Shown: positions 8,325 through 17,519 of the stretch, piece after piece | How positions within the stretch are numbered: the first letter of the stretch is position 1 | How the letters are laid out: each line of letters begins with the position of its first letter | NCBI RefSeq assembly: GCF_036014015.1 | Contig: NZ_CP107905.1 | Coordinates: 496,001 to 560,000 of the forward strand | DNA length: 64,000 bases | Reading direction: 5' to 3' | Origin: Streptomyces sp. NBC_00457 | GTDB lineage: Bacteria > Actinomycetota > Actinomycetes > Streptomycetales > Streptomycetaceae | Position numbers and translations under genes: made by a program | Notes under the pieces: model-generated | Told to the model about the DNA's origin: nothing | Databases searched by the model: none | Seen by the model: only the letters and a program-made list of their open reading frames with translations

Positions 8325-9680
8325 TTACCGGGCCTGTTCGAAGAGCCAGTCGATGACCACGTCGTTCTCGTACGTCTGGGCCCATGAGAGGTGTGGGTTC
8401 ACCGGTGTCGTTCCGGGCGTGTAGCTCGTGAACAGGACGTGACTGCGCGCGGCACGGGCCTGCCGTAGGAGCTCCCGGGACCGGGCCTCGAACTGTGCCT
8501 TCGGCAGATCGTTGGCCCACTCCCCGCGGGTGACCCGTGCGCCGGCGGTCTCCAGCGCGTTCATCAGTGTCCAGGTGCCGGGCTTGCCGAACCGGCCCTC
8601 CCGGTAAGGGACTACCGGGTCGTCGACGGAGTGGTCGGCCCACATCGGGATGTGCGTGATCTTCTCCATAGCGGCCGTCTCGCCCCAGCCGGCCGTGGGA
8701 AGGGCTGCCGCAAACACGTCGGGTCGCTTCGCCAGCAGGCTGTAGATACCGCGTCCGCCCGAGGACAGTCCGACGAGATAGAGCCGGGCTGTGTCGACGG
8801 TGCGGGAGTGCTCGCTCACGAAAGTGTCGATGAGTTCGATCAGAGCGGCCTGGACCTTGGCGTCGGTCCAGTCCGTGCCGTCGGGTCCGTCCATGGGACG
8901 GGGCAGCGGGATCTGCGGGGAGAGGACGAACGCGGCGTCGCGGCGCTGTCGTACCGGTTTGGCGAACGTGACCGCGATCCGGTTGGAGGTGAGCTGGGTC
9001 ATGTTGTTGTCGGCGACTTCGCCGCCGCCGTGCAGGGTGACGACGAGCGGGTAACGCTTGCGCGTCCGCGGGTTCCGTACGAATCCCTCGGGCCGGTACA
9101 GCCGGAAGTCCAGTTCGAAACCCGCGGAGTCCGTGAAGGAACCGGCGGCGAAGTCGTCGACCACGGGATTGATGACCCCGTCGTTCCGGATCGCGAACGG
9201 ACCGGCCTTGAGTACCAGTTCACCTCCCGGGGTGCGTACGTCCTCCACCTGTCTGACGGCGTACGCGCGGTCGAGCGGAAGGGGATCGGTGCCGGCGGCC
9301 CGCGCGTTGGAGTCGTTCGGGTCGAGTTCGATGATCAGGCGGTCGTCCCCGTTGGAGTAGACCCGGGTCACCGTGCGAGCCGCCGTCTGCCCGCCCACCG
9401 TGGCCTTCACCTGGAAGGCCGAGGGCGGGATCACCCCGCCGCGTAAGTCGATGCGATGCGAGTACTGGATGACGACGGCTGTCACCAGCCAGTTGTTCCT
9501 CGGTGTCACCCGCGTGACGAGGTCCGTTCGCAGGACCGGATTGAGTCCGGGGGCCGCCTGTCGTCCTTGAGATGTGGCTGTCGTGGTGTCGGCGGCCGCG
9601 GCGGTTGCCGTGCCCACGGCCGGCGCCGCGACCGCACCTGCTGTGACGGCGAGCGCCGTACGTCTGGTGATCCGTCTCAT
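8325..9680 (-). CDS. Tat-exported esterase with Ig-like N-terminal domain (PHB-depolymerase/feruloyl-esterase fold)
   Basis: A 451-residue secreted hydrolase. The N-terminus RRITRRTALAVTAGAVAAP is a Tat-type signal. Residues about 45-165 form a beta-rich Ig-like domain as in Thermotoga EstA-type esterases. The catalytic domain (about 180-450) has LHGGG (216-220), nucleophile Ser306 in GLSSGG, acid Asp353/354 in SVDDPVVPY and His430 in NPHLSW. GAGGACC precedes the start. It is 52 bp upstream of the PETase-like gene in the same direction, so the two may be co-transcribed and act together on extracellular esters. The substrate is unknown. Confidence 0.85.
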   Translation of the reverse strand: MRRITRRTALAVTAGAVAAPAVGTATAAAADTTTATSQGRQAAPGLNPVLRTDLVTRVTPRNNWLVTAVVIQYSHRIDLRGGVIPPSAFQVKATVGGQTAARTVTRVYSNGDDRLIIELDPNDSNARAAGTDPLPLDRAYAVRQVEDVRTPGGELVLKAGPFAIRNDGVINPVVDDFAAGSFTDSAGFELDFRLYRPEGFVRNPRTRKRYPLVVTLHGGGEVADNNMTQLTSNRIAVTFAKPVRQRRDAAFVLSPQIPLPRPMDGPDGTDWTDAKVQAALIELIDTFVSEHSRTVDTARLYLVGLSSGGRGIYSLLAKRPDVFAAALPTAGWGETAAMEKITHIPMWADHSVDDPVVPYREGRFGKPGTWTLMNALETAGARVTRGEWANDLPKAQFEARSRELLRQARAARSHVLFTSYTPGTTPVNPHLSWAQTYENDVVIDWLFEQAR

Positions 9681-9974
9681 CGGTCCTCGTCTCGGTCACT
9701 GTCGTTGGCGAGAGTTTCGAAGCACCGGCGGATCGGTGTCCAGCATCAAACCGAGATCTGTTCATGCGTCCAGCGCATCAATCCGAGCCGGGAGCGCCCA
9801 GTGCGGACCGTGGCGTGTCCTGGTCTACTCCAGGCGCCCCTGTCCCAATATCCTCATCCATGGCCAGTAGCACACCATCCCCCCACCCAGGTTGCGTGCT
9901 GGCGCGGGCGACACCCCTGAACCTGCCCAAGCAGCCGGGTGACCTCCCCGTTCACCGCCTCCAGGAGGATCACG
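9681..9974. other. Divergent intergenic region, no gene seen
   Basis: This 294-bp region separates the divergent esterase and beta-propeller genes and must hold both promoters. Apart from AGGAGG at 9963-9968, the ribosome binding site that fixes the GTG start at 9975, I see no convincing coding or repeated element. Confidence 0.4.
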
Positions 9975-11111
9975 GTGAAAGTTCGCACCAGAAGCGCGGC
10001 GATCATCGGCACCATCTGCCTCGTCGCGTCCCTCTCCTCAGCCACGGCGTCCGCCCGCGAGCCCGCCGCCCCACGGCAGGCAGCGCAGGTCGCCCTCACG
10101 AATGTGGCCACGGCCAAGAATCCGACCGCCGGCGCTGCCGGTCCCGGAGGCACGGTCTGGATCGCCGAACGCGCAGGCACCGTACGGGTCTTGGACGATC
10201 AAGGGCTCGGCGAGCCCGTCCTCGACATCTCCGGCGAGACCACCACCGACGGCGAACGCGGCCTGCTCGGCATCGCGTTCGACAAGGAATTCGCGCACTT
10301 CTACATCTCGTTCACCAACCTCCAAGGCACCAGCACCATCGACGAGTTCGCCGTACGCGACGGCAAGATCCAGCCGGACACCCGGCGCACCGTCCTCACC
10401 CAGACGCAGCCCTACGCCAACCACAACGGCGGCGACATCACGTTCGGCCCCGACGGGTACCTCTACATCGCGTTCGGCGACGGAGGCTCGGGCGGCGACC
10501 CGCAGGGCAACGGGCAGAACCTCGGCACGCTGCTCGGCAAGATCCTGCGCATCGACCCGACGGGCGGCACGCCGTACGCGATCCCGCCGGACAACCCGTT
10601 CGTGGACGACCCGAACGCCAAGGACGAGATCTGGGCGTACGGGCTGCGCAACCCGTGGCGGTTCTCCTTCGACGCGGGCACGGGCGACCTGCTGATCGGT
10701 GACGTCGGCCAGAGCGCCTGGGAGGAGATCGACTGGGCCCCGGCGAGCAGCAAGGGCGGCGAGAACTACGGCTGGAACCAGATGGAGGGCAACCATCCCT
10801 TCCGGGGCGGCACGGAGCCCGCGAACCACGTGCCGCCGATCCACGAGTACGACCGCAGTGGCCTGGGCTGCTCGGTGACCGGCGGATACGTCTACCGCGG
10901 CAACGCGATCCCGGACCTCAAGGGTCAGTACGTGTTCAGCGACTACTGCGACGGCACCGTCCGTTCTCTGCAGATGGAGAACGGCAAGGTGACCGGCGTG
11001 AACGACCTCGGAGTCGACGGCGGTGAGGTCGTCTCGTTCGTCCAGGGTGGCGATGGCGAGCTGTACGTGCTCGCCATTGGCGGCAGCGTCTCCCGCATCG
11101 ACCCGGCGTAA
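9975..11111 (+). CDS. Secreted PQQ-type sugar dehydrogenase (glucose/sorbosone dehydrogenase family)
   Basis: A 378-residue exported beta-propeller. The signal peptide spans about residues 1-27 (ending ASATASA). Family motifs are GERGLLGIAFDKEF, HNGGDITFGPDGYLYIAFGDGGSGGD, LLGKILRID, YGLRNPWRFSFD, GDVGQSAWEEID and GGYVYRG, which carry the calcium and PQQ ligands in soluble aldose-sugar dehydrogenases. I use the GTG at 9975 because AGGAGG lies six bases upstream and the signal peptide begins there. It oxidises sugars or sugar-like substrates outside the cell if PQQ is available; many Streptomyces homologues have no proven substrate. It faces away from the two esterases and toward the polysaccharide lyase. 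Confidence 0.88.
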   Translation: MKVRTRSAAIIGTICLVASLSSATASAREPAAPRQAAQVALTNVATAKNPTAGAAGPGGTVWIAERAGTVRVLDDQGLGEPVLDISGETTTDGERGLLGIAFDKEFAHFYISFTNLQGTSTIDEFAVRDGKIQPDTRRTVLTQTQPYANHNGGDITFGPDGYLYIAFGDGGSGGDPQGNGQNLGTLLGKILRIDPTGGTPYAIPPDNPFVDDPNAKDEIWAYGLRNPWRFSFDAGTGDLLIGDVGQSAWEEIDWAPASSKGGENYGWNQMEGNHPFRGGTEPANHVPPIHEYDRSGLGCSVTGGYVYRGNAIPDLKGQYVFSDYCDGTVRSLQMENGKVTGVNDLGVDGGEVVSFVQGGDGELYVLAIGGSVSRIDPA

Positions 11112-11224
11112 CGGCTGCCGGAAGGAGCCGCAGAGCAGCGCATTGCCCTCCAGGTCGGCCGGAGCACCTCCGGGATCTCCGGCCGGCCAAACCTCACGAC
11201 GCGCGGCCCGCAGTCCGCGCGCTT

Positions 11225-13768
11225 TCAGCCACGCAGTACGACCGTGAAGCTCCGGCCGTACGCGTGCCGGGTGTCGAACTCCAGGCGGGTTCCGCCCCGT
11301 TCCGACCTCACGCGAACTCCTGCGTCGGACGTGACCGCGCGCAGCGGCCGGCCGTGCAGGAGGACGCCGACCGTGTCCCGGTCCATGGTCGGGTCGGACA
11401 CGGCGACGGTGGTCAGGCCGTGCCGCTCGCGCCGCACGATCACCGAGGCGGGCCCCTCGATGCGTAGGCCGGCGGTCTCGTGGTGGCCGGGCGTGAAGCT
11501 GTTGGCCGCCGTCAGGCCGAGGCCGGTGTGGGTGATGGCCTGGAGGCCCGAGGTGTTCGCCAGGACCTTCAGCGGGCCGTGCCGGTACGCCTGGAGTCGG
11601 GTCTCCCCCGCGTTCGGCACCAACGCGTAGGCCAGGCGGGCGAGTTGTGCTCCGGGGGCCTGGTCGACCGTGACACCGAACACGCCGCGGGTCACGGCGG
11701 TGTCGGGGTTCGAGGTGCGCACGACCCGGCGGCTGCGGGTGACGTTCTCCAGGGCGACCCGGACCGGCGGAGTGTCGAGGAAGACGTAGCCGACGGCGGT
11801 CCGCTGCGTGGCATTGGCGTAGCGCAGCCAGCGCAGGTCACCGGTGCCCGTGCCGGTCCAGGGCCAGCCGTCGCGGAGCCTCCCGGTGACGGAGACCTGG
11901 TCGTCCGGTGCGGCGATACGGGCGTCGACGGTCGTGGTCACGGCCCGCCCGGCGCTGTCCCCGACCCCCGCTGCGAGAACCACGATCTCCTCGTCGAGGA
12001 GGAACCACGACTTCGTCGCGGTCGCATTGCGGTAGACGACGAAATCGTCCGGCAGCAGACCTGCCGCCTTGTCGCGGTGGGCGACATCGCCGGACTGCAC
12101 CATCCCGGCCGCCCCGTACGTCCCGAGGACCGCGCCGCCGGAGTGCCGGTTGGTGCCGCGCGGGAAGTAGACGTACGTGTTCTGCGACTCGGAGGACGAG
12201 GTGAAGTTCAGCGGGTGGCCGGGGTTGTCGTAGTACGGCTTCCCGTACAGCTCGGGGATCGTGTGCCGCTGCTCGACCGGTGCGGTGACTCCGGCGAGGC
12301 CGTACGGGGAGACCGTGGTGAAGTAGTCGATGCCGTACGCCTGGGTCTGGTCCTGTCCGGAGAGGTAGAGGTAGTACGCCCCGTCGCCCTGGAACCAGGG
12401 CATGAGGTTCTCGCCGTTCATGTACTCGTACTTGCTGATCCGGTCGGAACTGCGGGCGAGCGCGAAGGCGTAACCGGGTCTGCGGTGCACGGTCCTGTCC
12501 ATCGCGTTGAAGGCGAGGCTGCGCGAGGCGGGGCCGAGGTCCGCGGGCGGGATGGTCGCGTCGCCGATGATGTCGGCGTACCGCACGATGCTGACCGGGG
12601 AGACGAAAGCGGAAGGGTCGGGAGCCGTGCGCGAGGTCGACCGGATGTGCTGGACGTAGCTCTTCAGGGCGGTGGCGTCGGCGCCGTCCGCGAGCGACGA
12701 CAGATCGACTACGGCCTCGACGACCACGGCGACATCGCCGTAGCCGGTGTTCGTCCGCGAGACCGCCCTCCCCTTGACGATCTCCATCATCCAGCCCTCG
12801 AAAATGAGGGGAGCGAACCCGTTCCGCACCCAGCCCTGGACGGTCGACACCAGGTCCTCACCGTGTGCGAAGCCCGTGCCGTCGAGGATCTTGAGGGTCT
12901 GCACGACACGGGTCAGCAGGGCCTTGCCGTATGAGCCGGTGTAGGCGACCGAGGCGTGTTGGATGAAGGAGCCGTCGGCGTAGTGGCCGTCCGTGACACC
13001 GTGGTTGAGGTGGTACGGGTCGATGGTGGCGAAGACGGTCAGCTGGTCGGTGAGGGCTTTGCGGATGCGGGCGTCGTCGCCGAGGAGCGCGCCCTGCAGG
13101 ATCCGGTTCGTGGTGATGTCGGCGAGGTTGGCGCCCGTGTGGAAGCGCGAGTCGAGGTTCACGTCCCCGTCGATGCCGTTGCGGAGATAGGCGTCCATCG
13201 AGGCGACGTACGTGCGCGGGAGGTCCGGGAGGTGGGCCTCCACCTGGTCCGCAAGAAGCACGAGCGTCCTGCTGATGTGCTGCGACAGACCGATCTCCCA
13301 GTGGAACCAGTTGCCGTAGTAGCCCTGGGACTGGTCACCGTAGTAGCGCTCGTGCAGCCACACGAAACCGTCGATCACCCGGCGCCGCACGGCCGTGTTC
13401 CCGAACAGGTCCGAATCGGCCGCGCCCGGTGTGCGAGTGGCGAGGGCGATCTCATACAGCCGCCGGAAGGCGGTGTCCAGGCGGGCCGGATCGGCGCCGA
13501 GCTCCAGACCGGCGAACAGCTCGCCCGCTCCGGCGTCGTCCATCGACCGCAGATTCGCCCGCGCGGCCTGGTGAACGGTCGCCACCTTGGCGGCAGTCTC
13601 CGGCCGGGCATTGGACTCGGCGGTCCCGGCGAAGACCGCCACCGTGTTGGCCAGAATCCGTGCCATGCCCACGGCGACCTCCTCCGCGCTCACCGGCCGG
13701 GAGGAAACCCCTGCCATCAACCCAGCGGCCGACAGTACGGACAACAGGCGTCTGCGAGTGATGTCCAT
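11225..13768 (-). CDS. Polysaccharide lyase family 8 (hyaluronate/chondroitin/xanthan lyase type)
   Basis: An 847-residue exported lyase. The Tat-like signal DITRRRLLSVLSAAGLMAG is followed by an alpha/alpha-toroid (about 30-370) and antiparallel beta-sandwich domains. Substrate-cleft residues include the NWFHWEIG aromatic patch (153-160). Catalytic His271 and Tyr280 in DGSFIQHASVAYTGSYG keep the nine-residue spacing of the family, and an Asn lies in GANLADITTN (about 214-221). GGAGG sits five bases before the ATG at 13768. It cleaves acidic polysaccharides by beta-elimination outside the cell. Which polymer (hyaluronan, chondroitin, xanthan) cannot be told. Confidence 0.9.
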   Translation of the reverse strand: MDITRRRLLSVLSAAGLMAGVSSRPVSAEEVAVGMARILANTVAVFAGTAESNARPETAAKVATVHQAARANLRSMDDAGAGELFAGLELGADPARLDTAFRRLYEIALATRTPGAADSDLFGNTAVRRRVIDGFVWLHERYYGDQSQGYYGNWFHWEIGLSQHISRTLVLLADQVEAHLPDLPRTYVASMDAYLRNGIDGDVNLDSRFHTGANLADITTNRILQGALLGDDARIRKALTDQLTVFATIDPYHLNHGVTDGHYADGSFIQHASVAYTGSYGKALLTRVVQTLKILDGTGFAHGEDLVSTVQGWVRNGFAPLIFEGWMMEIVKGRAVSRTNTGYGDVAVVVEAVVDLSSLADGADATALKSYVQHIRSTSRTAPDPSAFVSPVSIVRYADIIGDATIPPADLGPASRSLAFNAMDRTVHRRPGYAFALARSSDRISKYEYMNGENLMPWFQGDGAYYLYLSGQDQTQAYGIDYFTTVSPYGLAGVTAPVEQRHTIPELYGKPYYDNPGHPLNFTSSSESQNTYVYFPRGTNRHSGGAVLGTYGAAGMVQSGDVAHRDKAAGLLPDDFVVYRNATATKSWFLLDEEIVVLAAGVGDSAGRAVTTTVDARIAAPDDQVSVTGRLRDGWPWTGTGTGDLRWLRYANATQRTAVGYVFLDTPPVRVALENVTRSRRVVRTSNPDTAVTRGVFGVTVDQAPGAQLARLAYALVPNAGETRLQAYRHGPLKVLANTSGLQAITHTGLGLTAANSFTPGHHETAGLRIEGPASVIVRRERHGLTTVAVSDPTMDRDTVGVLLHGRPLRAVTSDAGVRVRSERGGTRLEFDTRHAYGRSFTVVLRG

Positions 13769-13823
13769 GGCGTCCTCCATCGGTTCCGCGTCCACAGATC
13801 GAGGGTGGCTTCGCGGATGGGTC

Positions 13824-14435
13824 TCAGCAACCGTGTCGCAGTGCCTCCATCTGCTCCTCCAGCGGACCCAGACCGACATCGCGGCGGCGTTCGTCGAGGC
13901 TTTCCGGCCGGCGTATCGGGTACGGGCGCAGCGTGGCCGGGTTGACGCGGGTGCCGTAGAACTGCGGCAGGCGCTGCTCGACGGCGCAGTGGTCGGCGAT
14001 GTACGCGAGGTGGACGGCGGGGCAGCGGCCGTCCAGGGTGGCCTGGGCGATCAGGTCCCGGCAGGAGAGCTGGAAGTCCAGGTCCGGGGCGTGCAGCAGG
14101 ATCATCAGGGCCGCGGTCGAGGCGGGGGCGCCCACCCGGTCGGCGGACGGCCAGCCATGGCGGTCGACGACGGACTTGAGCGCGTCGGCGTTGGCCCGGC
14201 GGCACGCGATGATCTCGGACCGCCGCTGCGGGGTGGGGTCGGCCTGCGCCCGCCGCATGAGGTCCCGCTCATGATCGGACCGGTGCAGCAGTTCCGCGGC
14301 AACCGCCGACACCGGCGCCAAAGGGTCTGCCGTCTCGGTGCCTGCCGCACCGTCGTCGGAGCGTGTCGACGCATCGGCGAGACGGCTCTCGTCCGCGGCC
14401 TCGACCTGCGTCTGCCGCCCCAGCGCGCTCGTCAC
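13824..14435 (-). CDS. DUF6624-type protein
   Basis: A 203-residue cytoplasmic protein of unknown function. The conserved part (about residues 45-200) contains the DUF6624 pattern: DLMRRAQADP, a long helix, VVDRHGWPSADRVG, AALMILLHAPDLDFQ, YIADHCAVEQRLPQFYGTRV and PESLDERRRDVGLGPLEE. The GTG start at 14435 forms a four-base GTGA overlap with the stop of the upstream ATPase gene, indicating translational coupling. This fixes the start although the frame remains open further upstream. Family members occur beside regulators; no enzyme activity is known. Confidence 0.75.
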   Translation of the reverse strand: MTSALGRQTQVEAADESRLADASTRSDDGAAGTETADPLAPVSAVAAELLHRSDHERDLMRRAQADPTPQRRSEIIACRRANADALKSVVDRHGWPSADRVGAPASTAALMILLHAPDLDFQLSCRDLIAQATLDGRCPAVHLAYIADHCAVEQRLPQFYGTRVNPATLRPYPIRRPESLDERRRDVGLGPLEEQMEALRHGC

Positions 14436-14878
14436 GGCACCCACCCCAACTCCAGCGTGAACCACACCCGCTTGCCCGGGCTGCCGGGCTCCGGGGGCGC
14501 GACACCCCAGTCGTCGGCCAGCGCGGCCACGATGGCCAGCCCACGACCGGACTCCTCGGCCCCGCCCGCCGTACGCAGCCGCGGCGGGAGCGGCGAGTGG
14601 TCGCCGACCGTCACCCGCAGCTCGTACTCGCCGCACTCGATGGTGAGGGTGACCGTGTCGCCGGGGCCGGTACGCGCGTGCCGGATCGCGTTCGCGAACA
14701 ACTCGTCCGTGGCGAGGACGGCGTTGTCCACGTACTCCGGCGGCAGCCGCAGCCACCTGAGGTGCTCGGTGACCAGGTGCCGCACGTCTGCGGCGCGCGA
14801 GGGCTGGGCGGGGATCGTGATGTGGAGGCGTGCCGGGGAGGGCGACGGCTTGTGGCGCTGGGGCCTGGGTGCCGTCAT
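14432..14878 (-). CDS. RsbW-like ATP-binding (HATPase) regulator
   Basis: A 148-residue protein with the GHKL fold of anti-sigma kinases. It shows the N-box NAVLATDELFANAIRHA (about 53-69), the G1 region VGDHSPLPPRL and the G2 region GRGLAIVAALADDWGV. GAGGAGG lies six bases before the ATG at 14878. Small ATPases of this kind are very numerous in Streptomyces and are often encoded near WhiJ-like and DUF397 genes, as here. They may act as anti-sigma kinases or in developmental control. It is divergent from an SDR gene, and an 18-bp palindrome lies between them. Confidence 0.85.
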   Translation of the reverse strand: MTAPRPQRHKPSPSPARLHITIPAQPSRAADVRHLVTEHLRWLRLPPEYVDNAVLATDELFANAIRHARTGPGDTVTLTIECGEYELRVTVGDHSPLPPRLRTAGGAEESGRGLAIVAALADDWGVAPPEPGSPGKRVWFTLELGWVP

Positions 14879-14916
14879 GGAGCCTCCTCGTGGGTACAGC
14901 GCGGTCGGGGAAGTGC

Positions 14917-14934
14917 TGGCTGCATATGCAGCCA
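14917..14934. promoter_or_regulatory. Perfect 18-bp palindrome in divergent promoter region
   Basis: TGGCTGCATATGCAGCCA reads the same on both strands. It lies 39 bp upstream of the RsbW-like ATPase start and 74 bp upstream of the SDR start, the expected place for an operator shared by both. A DNA-binding dimer is implied; the WhiJ-like protein encoded 2.6 kb away is one candidate, but that is inference. Confidence 0.5.
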
Positions 14935-15007
14935 ACAACCCGGACCGGCCGCCGGACCAGGGGGTGTGCGGGTTGTCCGGTTGCGGGTGCGTAGTGGTGC
15001 GGGAGGT

Positions 15008-15850
15008 ATGTTCGAGAGCGTGAGGAATGTGCACGGCAGCCGGGTGGGGGCGCGCGAGGAGTCCCGTGGCGGGTCCGGCGTGCGCGGCAAGCGCGTGCTG
15101 GTCACGGGTGGCACACGGGGTCTGGGCGAGCAGATCGTACGGCTGCTGATGGCCGAGGGGGCGCAGGTCGCGACGTGTGCGCGTACCGCGCGTGACCTGG
15201 AGGCGCTGGAGCTGTCGCTGCGGGGTGAGGACGGCGGGCCCTTGTTCACCCGGGCGCTCGACGTCACTGAGCCGGAGAGGCTGGAGCGGTTCGTCGCGGC
15301 GTCGGCGAAACGTTTGGGCGGCCTTGACGGGGTGGTGGCGTGTGCGGGCGGCTCTCACGGAGGCGGCTTCGAGCGGACGGACGCCGCGGACTGGGCCGCG
15401 ACCTGGGAACTGAACGTCGGCCATGCCGTGCGGCTGGTGCGTGCCGCGATCCCGCACCTGCGGGACGCGGGCGGCGGCTCGGTCGTACTGATCTCGTCGA
15501 TCTCCGGCTGGAAGCCGGGGCCGCCCATCCAGTACGGAGTCGCGAAGTCCGCCCAGATCCACCTGGCCGCGTCGCTCGCGCGTGAACTCGGTCCGGACGG
15601 GATCCGCGTGAACGCCGTCTCCCCGGGATCGATGCTCATCCCCGGCCGACGCTGGGACCGTATGCGCCAGGAGGATCCCGAGCGGTTCGCCGGGTTCGCG
15701 GCCACGGAGCTGCCCGGCGGAGAACCGGTTGCGCCGCAGGAGGTGGCGCGGGTGGTGGCGTTCCTGCTGTCCGACTGGTCGAGCGGTGTCTCGGGGGCCC
15801 ATGTGCCGGTGGACCGGGCGCAGAACGCCCCCTCCCCGGACGGGTACTGA
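15008..15850 (+). CDS. SDR-family oxidoreductase
   Basis: A classical short-chain dehydrogenase/reductase of up to 280 residues. It has the nucleotide motif TGGTRGLGEQ, ALDVTEPERLER after the second strand, ACAGG, catalytic Ser in VVLISSISG, and the YGVAKSA active-site Tyr/Lys pair. The C-terminal GSMLIPGRRWDRM and VAFLLSDWSSGVSGAHVPVD complete the fold. ATG 15008 is preceded by GGGAGG at one base only, so the in-frame GTG at 15020 with a 13-base gap may be the true start. The substrate is unknown. Confidence 0.85.
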   Translation: MFESVRNVHGSRVGAREESRGGSGVRGKRVLVTGGTRGLGEQIVRLLMAEGAQVATCARTARDLEALELSLRGEDGGPLFTRALDVTEPERLERFVAASAKRLGGLDGVVACAGGSHGGGFERTDAADWAATWELNVGHAVRLVRAAIPHLRDAGGGSVVLISSISGWKPGPPIQYGVAKSAQIHLAASLARELGPDGIRVNAVSPGSMLIPGRRWDRMRQEDPERFAGFAATELPGGEPVAPQEVARVVAFLLSDWSSGVSGAHVPVDRAQNAPSPDGY

Positions 15851-15864
15851 GGCGGGTCCTCCGT

Positions 15865-17277
15865 TCACGCCGCCGCCCCCAGCACCGCGCGGGAGCGGCG
15901 CTCGAACTCCCGTACAAGGGGTTCGTCGCGGCGGGACTCCAGCCGCCTGCGGAAGTCGCGGAGAGCCTGTATGGAACGTTCGCTGTGCACGGTGGCCAGG
16001 GCGTCCAGCGCCTCGGTGGCCGTGCCGACGGCCTCGTCAAGACGGTTCTGCTGCAGGTGGGCCGTGGCCAGTACGGAGCGGCTGATGGCCTGACGCCTGC
16101 GCCGGTCGGCGTTGGCGCTCACCGACTCGCTCGCCGTCCGCTCGGCCTGGGCGGCGAGCCCCAAGTCACGGAAGCAGAGCGCCGATTCGGCCTGCAGATA
16201 GTGGTCGTCGAGGAAGCGCACCCAGGGGGATTCCTGTTCGGCACCGCGGCTGGCGTCCAGGTGCCGCTCGGCCCGGCGCAGGGCGTCGCCGGCTTCGCGC
16301 GCGTGCCCCTGGGCCGCGTGTCCGCGGGCCGCCATGGCGTACAGGCGCATCAGGCCCAGCGGGCTGCCCGCTTCCTTGGCGGTGACGATGCCCGCGCGGG
16401 CCAGGCACACCCCCTCGTCGGGACGGCCGAGGCTGGTGGCCAGGTGGGACAGTCCGGCCAGGATCTGCCCGCCCAGGACCCGGTCGCGGCCCTCGGCGCA
16501 CAGGCGCAGCGCCTGGATCATGTAGCGCTGCGCCAGCCCGTACTCCCCCGCGTCGTACGAGCTCCAGCCGGCCATCGCCGCGAGGCGTGCCGCGGCCGTG
16601 TACAGGGGGCGCCGCACCTGGGGGGATGTGCCGCGCCGCTGCAGCATCGGGACGACCTCGGTGGACAGGTAGTGCACGATGCTGGTGCGCACTCCGCCGC
16701 CGCCGTAGTGGTTGTCCATCTCGTCGAACATGGCGATCATCGCGTGCACCTGTTCGACGGGGCCGCCGTCGGCCACCGGCGTCAGCTGCCCGGTGTCCTG
16801 GTTCTCCAGCAGCCACAGCAGCCACTCGCGCTGAGGGTCGGTCAGGGCGCCGGCGACGAAGGGGACCGAGCCGAGCAGGCTGTGCCGCGAGATGTCGGTC
16901 GACCCGAGCTCGGCGAGCGCGTGCAGGGTGTCCGCCATGTCCTCGCCGTACGCGAGCGTCCTGGCCACGACCGGGCGTTGCTGGTCGGGATGGAAGCCGA
17001 GATCCGCGGGTGACACGAAACGGCCGAGCCGCTCGGACAGCACCGTGGCGATCAACTCCGGTGTTCTGCCCCGGGGTTGCTGTCCCTGCAGCCAGCGGGT
17101 CACCGACGCCTTGTCGTAGCTGGAGTCGGCGCCCTGGCAATGGCCGAGTTCATTGACCCGAAGGGCGAGGGAGGCATACGAGCAGCCGGCCTCCTTCAGC
17201 GCGCTCGCCAGTGCCGCATTGCCTCCGGCGGGGCCCTTGCCCGGGCTCCTTGCGTGTCCGTCGGTCACGGTGGCCAT
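15865..17277 (-). CDS. NsdA-like TPR regulator
   Basis: A 470-residue protein. The N-terminus (about 20-90) is a helix-turn-helix-like module with SYASLALRVNEL, YDKASVTRWLQGQQPRG and PADLGFHP. The remainder is tetratricopeptide-like helical repeats. This arrangement is that of NsdA and related Streptomyces proteins, which affect sporulation and antibiotic production. It is 14 bp from the convergent end of the SDR gene and is divergent from the WhiJ-like gene. No strong ribosome binding site precedes the ATG. The function is inferred from family resemblance only. Confidence 0.7.
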   Translation of the reverse strand: MATVTDGHARSPGKGPAGGNAALASALKEAGCSYASLALRVNELGHCQGADSSYDKASVTRWLQGQQPRGRTPELIATVLSERLGRFVSPADLGFHPDQQRPVVARTLAYGEDMADTLHALAELGSTDISRHSLLGSVPFVAGALTDPQREWLLWLLENQDTGQLTPVADGGPVEQVHAMIAMFDEMDNHYGGGGVRTSIVHYLSTEVVPMLQRRGTSPQVRRPLYTAAARLAAMAGWSSYDAGEYGLAQRYMIQALRLCAEGRDRVLGGQILAGLSHLATSLGRPDEGVCLARAGIVTAKEAGSPLGLMRLYAMAARGHAAQGHAREAGDALRRAERHLDASRGAEQESPWVRFLDDHYLQAESALCFRDLGLAAQAERTASESVSANADRRRRQAISRSVLATAHLQQNRLDEAVGTATEALDALATVHSERSIQALRDFRRRLESRRDEPLVREFERRSRAVLGAAA

Positions 17278-17409
17278 CCAGGTCTCGCATCAGATCGTGT
17301 GCTGCGCCCTACCTGCCGGGCCGTCAAGTCAGCGCCGCCCGGGCAGAGTTGACCTTCCTCGCGCCTCTCCGCGCGGAGGTCCCACGAGAACTATGGTCGC
17401 GTAGATACT

Positions 17410-17444
17410 CGATACGCAACTGGCGTTCTGATAATTTCGTATCG
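17410..17444. promoter_or_regulatory. Inverted repeat between NsdA-like and WhiJ-like genes
   Basis: CGATACG at 17410-17416 and CGTATCG at 17438-17444 are exact inverted copies separated by 21 bp in the 242-bp divergent intergenic region. The spacing places equivalent faces roughly three helical turns apart, consistent with an operator for one of the two flanking regulators. No experimental basis. Confidence 0.35.
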
Positions 17445-17519
17445 ATCCGCATCGCTCTGTCTGTGCCGTGGACCGCGTGTCACACTGCACGCTGTGATGG
17501 CCGCCGAGGGAGGTAGGAC

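Noticed and set aside
11480..12934. Long plus-strand open frame opposite the PL8 lyase
   Set aside because: Antisense shadow of a gene with clear motifs and a Tat signal.
17478..17484. TGTCACA upstream of the WhiJ-like gene
   Set aside because: No TGTC or GGTC follows at 16-17 bp (the sequence there is CCGC), so it does not fit the ECF41-like pattern.
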